DNA of 64,000 nucleotides. Source: Dendrocalamus latiflorus (taxonomy: Eukaryota > Streptophyta > Magnoliopsida > Poales > Poaceae). A program made the position numbers and the translations under genes. Of the stretch, positions 1 through 11,500 are shown piece after piece. The notes under the pieces were generated by a model. That model was not told where the DNA came from, searched no databases, and saw nothing but the letters and a program-made list of their open reading frames with translations. Where the stretch lies: the NCBI GenBank assembly GCA_017311315.1, contig CM029663.1, forward strand, positions 36,126,622-36,190,621, in the 5' to 3' direction. Position 1 is the stretch's first letter. Each line of letters begins with the position of its first letter.

Positions 1-975
1 GCCCGAGCCAGCTCGCGAGCGGCTCGGTTGGCTCGGCCCAATAGGCCCATCTAAAAGGTAAAAACCCTAGTTTCCACATCCCACTTGCCAAATCCCAAAT
101 GCATTCCGCAACGCCGTCGCTCGGTCCCTCCAGCTGCTCCGCATTCCGCGTCTGCGTCTCCCTGCCCCCGGCCCCCAGCCGGCCAGCCCCCAGGCTCCCT
201 CGCCCCTCGGTCCCTCCACTGCTCCGCATTTCGCAACGCCGCCGCTCCGCTCGACCCCAAGCCCCCGACTCCCCCATTCTTCCCCCAGGCCCCTAGGCTC
301 CCTCGGTCCCTCCAATAGCCGCCGGCCGCCGCTCCCGACTCCCCCGAGGCCCCAACTCCCCCGTTCTTCCCCACTCTCTCTTGGGCTCTCGGCAGCGCCG
401 CCACCATCGCACATCCGGGATCTGGCCATCCCTCCCCGGCGTGACGGCGTCCACGCCGCGCTACACCACCGGCCGCCCCAGGCCCTCTGCTCGGCGACGG
501 CGAGGGATGGACGCGCGCCCGGCACCGCAGGCCTGTGGCCTGCCGCCGCTGCGCCGCGTAGGCGCGCACTGGTGCACGGCGGGTCAGCGGCACGCCGGCA
601 CCACACTGGCACACCGGCGCCAAGGGGAGTCCGTGGCTCACTGGATCCATGCGCGACTGCGCATCCTGCTTCTGCCGCCAAGGGGAGTCCGTGGTCACTT
701 TGTTTGTGCTAATGTTCTCGTTTTGCTGATTACCTCTCAGGCCACTCTTTCTGGATTACCTTATCGTGTATTAATGAAGGTTATTGTGTGTGCTACTATG
801 AACAAAGTTGTAGGAGTGCATATTTCATTGTTGGCTCGCGAGCCACCACGAGCCGGCTCGAGCCGCACCACGAGCCGAACCGAGCCCACAAAAAAGCTTG
901 ATATCCTAACCAAGTCGAGCCGAACCGAGCCTCCATTTCACCAAGCTTTCACGAGCCGAGCCGATGCCACCCCTA
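1..975. mobile_element. hAT-like non-autonomous element, one end only
   Basis: The two flanks of this stretch are rich in GAGCCGAACCGAGC-type words (about 1-40 and 830-965). The right end reads GCCACCCCTA at about 966-975, the reverse complement of the TAGGGGTGGC terminus common in grass hAT-type elements. The left end lies outside the window, so no target duplication can be checked. The interior (about 60-710) is GC-rich and repetitive, with the phrase CAAGGGGAGTCCGTGG twice near 620 and 680; long open frames there look like composition artefacts. It may be a captured 5' gene fragment, but no product is recognisable. Confidence 0.45.
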
Positions 976-1429
976 TACACGACCCCACTACAGTCATCTG
1001 TGTTGTACTTAAGTTGCAAGTAATTCTAGTAAAATGCAGTAGTAAGTACAATAGGAAAATATTTATTGCACCATTCTGCTGTAACGTTACAAGAAAGGTG
1101 TAGTGAAATCCGACAGCGAGTACAACAAAAATAATAGTTACCACACTTTTTTAATCCGACTACTTTACTGCATGCTTACTTTGCGTTTACTACACAACTA
1201 ATATTACTACACCCTACCTAGACGTTCATACCATTTGACAAGGATTTACTGCATTGCAGTATATGCACAGAGGGATAAGGGATAGAGAAACGTGAGTTGA
1301 TTAAAAACTTTGAAAGATGTTAAAACATTATTATCCAACAACTGAACTTAACAAAATAAGATCTTTGTTGAATATGTTCTGACCATGTAATCATCAAATT
1401 ACTACACGAAAGGTGTGGCGTGTTAGGTG

Positions 1430-1712
1430 TCGTTTGGTTAGGCTGAAATAAGCTGGCTTATAGCTGAAATTGCACTGTAACTGGCTGAAATTACGCTGTA
1501 GCTAATGGTAGCTTATTTGGCGTAACTAAATTTAAAAAAAAATAAAAATAGAAAAACAGGTTAGCCCATCACGGACAACGCAAATAAATACGGGGAAAAA
1601 GAAACGGCAAAAAAGCTCAAAAAAGCTAAAAAACTAGAAAAAAGACGAAATTTAGAAATAGTGAAAAATAAGCCATAAGTTAGAAGCTCAAACCAAAATG
1701 AGCGGGGCTGCT
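1430..1712. mobile_element. MITE, family A copy 1
   Basis: An AT-rich, non-coding, roughly 280-bp element whose ends are imperfect inverted repeats around GGCTGAAATAAGCTGGCTTA. The same arrangement (GTAGCTGGCTGAAA near one end, a polyA/AAAAAGCTCAAAAAGC middle, AATAAGCCA near the other end) recurs at 29143-29423 and 29968-30252. Exact ends and target duplication are not clear. Confidence 0.6.
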
Positions 1713-2032
1713 AATAGTTGACTGAGGTGGGAGATGGTGGCTTTTATTTGACCGGGTGTTTACCACATTATGGGTTTTGGCCAATGGGAAGGGCGAGGTA
1801 GGTTTTGGCCCATGGGGAGGGTGTAGAGTGCAGGATTGCCATTCTACATAGGGTGTAGAATAGTTTTGCTGTATAGGTAAATTACTTAGTTTTAAAACAC
1901 ATGTATGATGGATATGAAATTCGTTTGAACACCATGTTGAGCCTAGGATGAGGTGGATTCCACATGTACCATAAGCAGTTGAACACAAAGATGGAGATTT
2001 TCACTTGATTTTGTTCAGTTCATAAAGTCTTA

Positions 2033-2262
2033 GGCCCTGTTTGGCACAGCTCTAGCTCCGAGATCTATGCTGGATCTGTAGTTTGTTGACTAAATTAAAG
2101 TGATTTAAATATTTTTATTTAATATATAATATAAGTGAAATGAGTCATGTAAATGCACTTAACATGCCTGCAACTCTAGATCCAGGATTTTCTAAAGCTA
2201 CAGATGACCAGCTCTAGGAAATCTACAGATTTCCTAGAGCTAGAGTTCTGCCAAGCGGAGCC
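2033..2262. mobile_element. Tourist-like MITE with TTA target duplication
   Basis: A 230-bp element with imperfect terminal inverted repeats: the left end begins GGCCCTGTTTGGCACAGC, and the right end read on the other strand begins GGCTCCGCTTGGCAGAAC. Both flanks carry TTA (2030-2032 and 2263-2265), the three-base TWA target expected for PIF/Harbinger-derived Tourist elements. Non-coding, AT-rich core. Confidence 0.75.
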
Positions 2263-2524
2263 TTAATTGTGTAGGTAGAAAACTTCATGTTAAGGTTCAT
2301 TCATAGCGAAACACATTTTATTAACAATTTGTATTTTTCTAAGTCCTTACTGGTACATCATACTTGTTAATAGCTTTTTATCAATTTTATGCAACGATTA
2401 TACTAGCACAAGCTCAGGTTAAGCAACAACTCATTATTTGTTCACATGACAACTCATTATTTGTTCACATGTTTGTTTAATCAAATGACATTATCATACT
2501 TTGTTCTGTAAAACTCGATTTTAG

Positions 2525-5500
2525 GAAGTTTACCGCATCAAGCTTCCCGGCAAACCGACCAATATTGGAGAGGGCAAACCTGAAAACCAAAACCATGCCA
2601 TAATTTTCACTCGGGGAGAAGCACTCCAGGCCATTGATATGAATCAGGTAATGTTTGTTTCCACATTGTACATTTGGTAATGAAGTAATCTAATATATTT
2701 TCCTTTACTCATAGGACAATTACCTTGAAGAGGCATTTAAAATGAGAAATGTGCTGGAGGAGTTTGGGAGTGTAAAGTATGGAAAGAGCAAACCCACTAT
2801 ACTAGGCCTTCGTGAACACATTTTTACTTCAAGGTATATGTTTTTCTATCCAAAATTCTGTTCAGTTATACCCTGTTCATGTCATTTATGCTAAGCATTT
2901 CGGTTAATAACATTGTTGCCTTCGTTCTACTGTAGTGTTTCGTCACTTGCTTGGTTTGTGTCCAACCAAGAGACCAGCTTTGTTACTATTGGGCAGCGAG
3001 TTCTGGCAAATCCTCTCAAGTATGTAGTCTTGTTTTTATCTTGAATCTTGTCGTATAAGTTTTTTTTTATCAAATGCATTTATTTAGAATGGGAATCTGT
3101 TTAAAGCCCTATTTTTTACGGCTTCTAAAAGCGGTTTTTGGCTTTTGCCACAGTATCTAACTTTCAAATGGAGTATTTTTTCAAGACGGCGTTTACAAGT
3201 TAATTATAGTATATGTTAAAAGCCCAACATCTGTATCAACCAAAATTGCAAGCGAGTATCTCTCTTCATAATCTCTGTCGCAAACAGCTAAAATTCAAAA
3301 ATTTCAGCCAAAAGACATAAACCGCAGCCATATCAAACAGGCCCTAAATCAACTCTCAAGCCCACTTGTAACTATTGTGTAGCCCAATTCTTTTGTTTTC
3401 CTTTAGGCCGAACCATGACCATGGTAGAGTATTTTGAACTATTTTCTGCAATATTCTTATGTTGCATTATTCCAAAAAAAAAATATCCTTCACACCTGAG
3501 AAGTGAGAACGCATCTGGTGCATCCCACCCTTCGGGTACTTCTGTGCATCTCTTTAAAATACGGTGCAAATGATCATGAAATATTCTGAAAAATTGATGG
3601 TATTGATACAAAATCAATCCATCATGCCACAAATTTCAAATATAAGTTCAATTTACTCATTGACAAACAAAAAAGAAAGAAAGCATAAAATTTGTCATTT
3701 TTGTTTCTCCTAATGTAAGCAAAGTTCAGGGTAGAATTTTTGTAGGTTACTTTATCATATCATAACCCATCTAACCAAACTTTTAGGAATTTTTCATGAC
3801 TTTGCACTGTGTTTTGAGATGTACGGGAGTACCCGAATGGTGGGATGCGCTGGATATGTCCTTCCGTTGCACCTAGGCTTTGACAAATTAGATCAGATTA
3901 AAAAGACTATTACCAGTAGAACCATTCCAGTATCAAGTAGTCCCTAGCTAGAATGGACTTTTTTTCTAGAGATGGCAACAGGCACAAACCCGTTGGGTTT
4001 TGCTATTCCAAACTCGTGCCCATGAAAGTTGGACGTGCCCGCTAAAAAACCCATGCCCTTGACGGGTGCAGATTTTTGCCAGACCCATGCCCACTGGATT
4101 AACGGGTACCCACGGGTCGCCCGTGGAGTCAGTAATACGAGCTGCAACAATGGTTAATGGAGAGGAGTAAGAAGTTCACCGGCCATCTTCGTTGGAGCCG
4201 GAGGGCAGCGCCTTGGCCAAGGGCTTACTGCTGCGATGCGCATTGGCTGCGGCGTGGGGGGGGGGGGCTGTCGCCGTGGGGGCGGCGGGCGAGGGCGTGC
4301 GGGAGGACGAGCGTGCGGCGAGAGTGGCGGGAGCAGCAGCATCTCCCCTATTTATATAGCTCCAGACAGGAGGCAATAAACATATATAGAATAACTGCAA
4401 TACGACAACTGATTTCATAACACAAATAAAAGTAACATAATCAAAGTTAGGGCTCCATGCCCACGAAGGCTCCAAATCACAAGCTCCACAGCATACTAAA
4501 CAAAATGGCTAACCACAAAAGACCTACAAATGGAATTAGCTCTGACAAAAAAAATCTCATTCTCCTCTTTAAGCAAATAGAGACTGACTGCGTCCCAGCA
4601 AGCCTACCACATTCCCAAAACAACCTCGATCCGAGGTTTAACTAAAACAACTTAACAAGAATTCAACATGAATGCGAGGTGGGTGGCTAAACTATTATTT
4701 AAAAAGTGCGGTGCAAAAGGTCTGCTCCCATCACGTACATATCGTCAATCAGAATCACCTAAAAAAGGTAAACAAATCAAGTGTGAGGCCAAAGATTCAG
4801 CAATTAGAAAGTAATAAACAATAGATAAATGTAGCATTCATTATCCAACACAGACTCTTTAACCGCTCTTTTTCATTTAACCTCTTTCATTTTTCATCAA
4901 TCATTCTTTATGCATTTGCCCCATTTCTCTGACACAATGCAAATGAGTATGCACATGCACATCTCTTCCATCTTTAGTTTATACCAATATAGCGAAGTGA
5001 ACATCCGTCGATGGTCACCCAAGCCCGCCATCTTTCATGCGGAGATCTCAATAGCCTGTCCTTTTTCATACAGGGATTTGAACCTCCACTTCCGTGGAGT
5101 ACCAACCGAAATAGGTCTTCCACTACTCCCGTAGGGTGCCTAGCGAAATAGATCTTTCTACACTCCTATGAAGCGTCTACACAAAGTAGATCATAGATGC
5201 CACAAAGGCCATCTGTTTCCATGACATGAATGCATGCAATGCAATTTCTCCATTTAAGCATATCGACATTTCATGTTCCAATAACCATTATTCAGCAACT
5301 TATCAGTATCAATAGTCCATGTCATATACCATTACTCATCATTCATCATTATGTCAATATGTAAACAAAAATATCCAACTCTCGATAGCATGGCAGGTAG
5401 TACATTAAAATTCAATTCATAGCAATCACCATCCGAATTTACTATTTTACCATGTATTTGCCTATTCAATCTTGTGGACGATACGCGGATGATGGCAAAC

Positions 5501-8500
5501 CCGAACCTCCACTTGAACAAGCATAAACCCACCTCAACATATCATTGCAATACATACACACATACGAACGATATCGTTCCTATGCACCTACCCGACACAC
5601 ATCCCCATTTCAGTCCCAAAGTACATGCGGTCCCATACCGGGCAGCATCCTACTCGGATGCCAAACTTCCAATCCGATATGCCAAAAGTGGAATTCCAGC
5701 ATTCTATACAACTTTAGCAATTACCTATGTTAATTAGTCCACACTAATTAATCGGTACTACTTGTTCCACACTAATCAATCACTAACTAGTCATTCACTT
5801 AATCACTCCCTAAAACTCATGGCCCTCATGCACTTGGCCAGAGCATCCACCACCGACACAACTCACTAGTGCTGAGTGCACACTACTAGATGCTAGTACT
5901 ACACGAATCGATAAATAAGCAGGAGAGATGGTTTTTGAGGCGTTATCCTAACCCGGAATGACCGGATCAAAACACTACCTTCCTTTTCTTGATCGAATCT
6001 GATAGATCAGGCGCCAGATCAATCTTCCCCTTCTTTTTCCTCTCTTCCTTCCTTTCTTCTTTTTTTCTTTTCTTTTCTCCTTCTCTTCTCCTCTTTCTTC
6101 CCTCACGGCCAGCCTTCTTTTTTTTCTCTCTTCTTTTCTTCTCCTTCCCTTCCTTTCTTTCTTTTCTCACAGTTGGCCTCCTCCTCTCTTTTTCTCCGGT
6201 TGGCTCCCCAATCTCCCAGCCGATTCCACCCGACTGCCTCCTCCTTCTTCACTCCCTCCCCGTCCTCTCTTCTTCCTCTCAGCCGGCTGGCTCCTCCCCT
6301 CTCAGGGCTAGTCGGCTCCTCACGACTGCCCCCCCTTCCTTCACCCCCCCCCCCCCTCTCTTCTTGACCGACGGGATGAGGATCGCGTAGGTGGCTATGG
6401 TGACGCCGGCGGTTAGGGCGTGAGCAGGCGAGGAGTGGCCGGAGGGGCGGCGACGCTGGTGGCTAGCGACGGCGGCGCGATGCATGGGACTAGGTGGCGG
6501 CGGCGGCGGTCCGCGGCGGCGCGTGCTGGGGTGGGGCGGCGACGCGGGCAGCGGCAGCAAGGGGGGCACGATGGAGTTCGACAGCAGCAAGGGGAGGCAC
6601 CGTGGTGCGTGGCTCGGGGGAGCTCAGCACAGGGGAGGAGAGGATAAGGCCGGCCTCCTCCACTGGCTTGCCTCCTTAAGTGAGGAGGTGGTGTGGGTTG
6701 GGCTGCGCCAAAGCCGACCCAGCTCCCTCCTCTCATCCCTGATATTACAAGTAGCCTTCGGGCAACTTCATCGGCCACTGGAGCTGTCAAAAAGGTGAAA
6801 TCCCATAAATGCCCCATTTGAGGAAGAAGGCAACCATGGTGAGGAAGGAGGCAGCGCTAGGACTCACCATCGTCATGTTCAGCGTCATCAGTCCTTTGCG
6901 CCGCCACATTCGTTTTGGTCCGCCGACTGCCACCTCCAGTCGCTGGATCAGCCTGGCAGATAGTCGCCACAGCTAGCCAATTTCCGCCTCCAGTAGCCCT
7001 ACCTGCCACCACCACCACTGCCGTTTTGCACCCAATCCTTTCCATTTGCTGGGAAATCCAATAACCGATAGTTAGTGACTTGCTCCCCGTAATTTTTCTG
7101 TTAACAAGATTACCATGAAGGTTTAGCTTAGGTAGTGTGAATTTTTAGTAAAGAGTGGAAATAGTTGCTGGTACAAATAATCTTGATTTAGAGTTTAAGT
7201 CGTAGTAGAGTCCGTCTCTGTGTGTAACTCAAGTTGAAGTTGTGTCCGAATACGTATACTAGTAGGAGAGTATTAGCTTATATATAGAGAAGGCTTGTAG
7301 CCAATTTTGTAAGAAAAACAAAAAAAAAGAGGAACAAATAAGAGAATAGAAAAATTCATAAATTCTTTTGTGTTCTCTCAGTTTATTTACGATGTGTGCG
7401 TTTTTTCCTGGATCAAAGTTTTAACAAGTGGTATCAGAGCCTAGACGAGAAGTGAGTTGCTGAAAAAAATCGTCTCGATGATTCCGTATCGCGCTCGTCT
7501 CAAGCGGTGCTCTCGAGGCCTCCACGCGCGCGTCGTACAGCTGGAGCAGCAAAAGTCGATACCGAGAGAAGCAAAGCAACACAGCCGTCCCGAAGCAACG
7601 CAGTAAGGCAAAGGAGATGTGTCACCGTTCTATATCAAGTATAAGTTTAGTAAATCGTAGTTGAGATCGACTGCCACAATATTTTAGAATCTTTGCATAT
7701 GGATGGGCTCGTACTAGTTGAGTTAAGTTCCTACATGTAGCTTATATGTAGAATGCTTTATGTGGAGGCATGACTGGTAGTTCATAATGCATTGAAACTA
7801 AAACTATAGTATGTCAAGTCAAGATTAAGGGGGAGATTGTTAGAAATAATCTTGACTTAGAGTTCAAGTCGTAGTAAAGTCCGTCTCCGTGTGTATCTCA
7901 AGTTGAAGTTGTGTCCAACTTGAAGTTCGAATACATATACTAGTAGGAGAGTATTAGCCTAGATTAAGAAGGTTTGTAACCAGTTTTTGTGAGAAAAGCA
8001 AGGAAAAGGGAAGCAAATAAGAGAATAGAAAATTTCAGAAATTCTCCTGTATTCTCTCAGTTTATTTGCGATATGTATATTTTCTCCTAGAACAAAGTTT
8101 TAACAGTTGCTCTAGGAATACAATTAACATTCACAGACCTTGATAGGAATTGATGACGATACTGCAAGCTAACTAACATAATTGGTTCTTTTCACATTCT
8201 TGAGTAATACTTGATCCAATCTTCTTTTTGTGTGCAAATATTTTGCATGCAAGATGCACACTTTCTTTTCACTATGTTGTTATTTTTTTTCTGGATATAA
8301 GATTTAGTATATCTATATCTAACTGTTGCAAAGTAATGCAGGGTTAGGTTCCACTATGGTCATCCTGATATCTTTGATAGACTCTTCCATATTACTAGGG
8401 GTGGCATAAATAAAGCCTCAAAGAATATAAATCTCAATGAATACATGTTTTCAGGTAGACCTGCATCTCATATAAACATATTTCCATCATCACTTTCTAA

Positions 8501-11500
8501 AATTGCACTTACTAGATTCAATGTTCCTAGGTTTTAACTCGATAATGAGAGAAGGAAATGTCACACATCATGAGTACATGCAAGTCGGTAAGGGGCGTGA
8601 TGTGGGAATGAATCAAATTTCAAGCTTTGAAGCTAAGGTGGCCGGTGGCATTGGTGAACAAACACTGAGTCGTGACATCTATCGGCTTGGACGCAGATTT
8701 GACTTTTATAGAATGCTATCTTTCTACTTCACTACAGTTGGGTTTTATTTTAGTAGCATGGTAAGAATTTTTTTTAATTGGATTCCCATGTGCAATTTCT
8801 ATAAAAAAATTGTACAAGGTATTTACTTTTGTAGCATGATAAGAATTTTAGTTGTAAGAATGCATCATATGTTGGATTTGTCGATTTTTTTCACAAGATC
8901 TGGAAGTAGTGTTTTAGTTTGTAATATTTGTTCAATTGAGCCGTCCTTTCCGGACATGCATATTTCTTGCTTTCAGGTCATTTATGGAAAATAACGGTTT
9001 ATTTTATGACCACGTGTTCAAAGAATCACAAACAGAGAACTTGGGAACGTTACTGACATGCATATTTCTTGCTTTCAGGTCACTGTACTGACGGTCTATG
9101 TGTTTTTGTACGGGAGGCTGTATCTCGTTATGAGTGGTCTGGAAAAGTCTATTCTTCTAGATCCAGTTGTTCAGCCGAACAATAAGCCTCTTGAAAAATC
9201 TCTAGCTTTGCAGTCTGTTTTCCAGCTTGGTTTGCTGCCTGTACTCCCTATGGTCATGGAAGTAGGTTTAGAGAAGGGGTTCCGCAAAGCCTTAGGTGAG
9301 TTTTTAATCATACAATTTCAATTGGCCTCTGTGTTCTTCACATTCCAGCTTGGCACCAAAACCCACTACTATGGGAGAGCAATACTGCACGGTGGAGCTA
9401 AGTACATACCTACAGGCCGTGGCTTTGTTGTGTACCATGCCAAGTTTGCTGACAATTACCGCTTGTACTCCCGTAGCCACTTTGTTAAGGGGCTCGAACT
9501 GCTGATGCTTCTGGTTGTGTATCAAGTCTATGGGAGTTCCTACCGCGGCTCAAGCTTGAACCTTTTTGTCACCTACTCCATATGGTTCCTAGTCGCATCA
9601 TGGCTCTTTGCGCCATTTATCTTCAATCCATCGGGTTTTCAGTGGCAGAAGACGGTTCATGACTGGATAGACTGGAGGAATTGGATCGAGTATCAGGGTG
9701 GGCTGGGTATGTCTGTTGACAAGAGCTGGGAGGCTTGGTGGACAAGCGAGCTGGAGCACCTAAGGAGGGCGAGTTTTCGTGCTATCCTCTTGGAAATCAT
9801 CCTCTCACTTCGCTTCTTGATCTACCAGTATGTGGTTGTGTACCATTTAAATATCGCACACCACCGCAAAAGCATTCTGGTACCTAGCTTCCCTGCACTG
9901 CGCATGATCTGCTTTTTGCGTGCTTCCTTTTGACAGTTGCAGGTTATTCTAATCTAACGCCTTTTCCTTTCCATTTCCAGGTATATGCGCTATCATGGGT
10001 TGTTATGCTTACTGTTCTCATCGCTCTGAAGGTAAGTTCGCCACCCACCTCTGCTCTGGCGTAGTGACTTTATCAGTGGGTTTGACATTGCTATTTCTCC
10101 TTAGATGGTGTCCATGGTACGACGGATATTCAGGGCGCACTTTGAGCTCATGTTCCGCATGCTCGACTGTCTTGTCTTCCTTGGCTTTGTCTCTGCTATG
10201 GCTGTACTATTTGTTATCTATGGGCTGACAGTTTCTGACTTGTTCGCTTGTATTCTTGGGTTCGTGCCTACTGGCTGGTGCATTCTGCTGGTCAGTATGT
10301 TTATTGATTTACTTTATCTCTGTGTGAGTTTCTTTATTATTCTCTTAAGGTTGGTTATCATTTAATACCTTCTCTGGGTTCAGAGATGTATGCGCCTTTG
10401 TGGGCAATTATGATCGATAGATACGATCAATACTCACTCATAAATAGATATCGAATAAACAAATTACTTAACTAGCTTATATTGATCAGCTAGCTTCAAC
10501 TTCGATAATTATATTATTGTTATTTTGAGACACTGCAACCAGGGCCAGCTCTGGGGGTAGGCCGGAGGGGCGACGGCCTAGGGCCCCGGGCCAGGGAGGG
10601 CCCACCACGCCGATGACCCCTACGCCCACCACGCCGGACACCGGAACTCCGGTCTATGGATCAATGACCCCTCCTGACTACGGGTCAATTTCCCCTCCTG
10701 ACTACGGGTCAATTTCCCCTCCTGGCTACGGATCAAATTCGCCTCCGGATTACGGCGACCTCGGCGCCGCCCCGACGACTACTAAGTGCAGGGCGGCGCT
10801 GGCCCTCGTGTGCGTCCTAATCGTGACGATATCTCCGAGCATATCCAAGTGAGGATACATACATTTCAGGATGGCAATTATGTACGACAATTCCAGTTCC
10901 GAAGTTAATCGGTTCGCCCTGCGGTGGCTGAAAGACGCAGAAAAACTCGCACCAGAGACCTCCATGCTGCGGCTCTCGGGCGAGCAGAGCTGCGAATTTG
11001 TTCAGAGTTGTCGGAAGCATGGTGGTGGTGCAGCTACTATCACCGCCCATTTCTAGTGGCAGCAGCAGATGTTTATATTGCCGATTCTACTACTATTGTA
11101 TTTAGGAATCTATGAGAAAATTTCTTTCGTTATTCACAGGTTCACAGCCTTTTGTTCATGCTGAATAATTATGCTATGAACAAAACCGACAATTTCAGAT
11201 AGATTCTGCAGCGGGTTGAGATTAATAAGATTAAGAACCCAAGCTTTGAGTTAGTCTTTATTTCAGCAAAGAAAGGGCTTGAGCATTTAGCATGTTTATC
11301 ATCGAGTTAATATATTTATTTATGAAAATAGAGTTATATTTACTATACAACTATAATGCTTATGATCAAAAATATAATTGTATTTTATTATACAACTAGT
11401 TAACTGGCCACAAGAAAGATTGAATGGCTTGGCTATGTGCTGCATTGAGAAGAATATCTTGGATAACATTGATCTCGATGTTATTAGTAATGATTTTGCA

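Larger units (their letters stand above)
7169..8105 (+). mobile_element. TRIM-type short non-autonomous LTR retrotransposon
   Basis: A complete miniature LTR element, 937 bp, in callose synthase intron 3. The 5' LTR is 7169-7426 (258 bp) and the 3' LTR 7838-8105 (268 bp; the extra bases are a short insertion around CCAACTTGAAG). Both begin TG and end TTTTAACA. The primer-binding site TGGTATCAGAGC (7429-7440), complementary to initiator-Met tRNA, follows the 5' LTR after two bases. A polypurine tract (AAGGGGGAGA, 7827-7836) precedes the 3' LTR. The 411-bp interior has no meaningful open frame. Exact 5-bp target duplications GTTGC lie at 7164-7168 and 8106-8110. It needs proteins in trans from an autonomous relative, probably copia-type. 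Confidence 0.92.

Noticed and set aside
381..1103. 240-codon open frame near the window start
   Set aside because: Crosses from a GC-rich segment into the hAT-like terminus and AT-rich flank; no domain, composition-driven.
3936..3940. AGTAG as the left target duplication for the LTR ending at 6749
   Set aside because: The bases that follow (TCCCTAG) are not a TG-type LTR terminus read from that side, and the LTR similarity ends several hundred bases further right.
5967..6390. Lys/Glu-rich or Phe/Ser-rich open frames
   Set aside because: Produced by the pyrimidine/purine-rich tract of the LTR copy; no real protein features.
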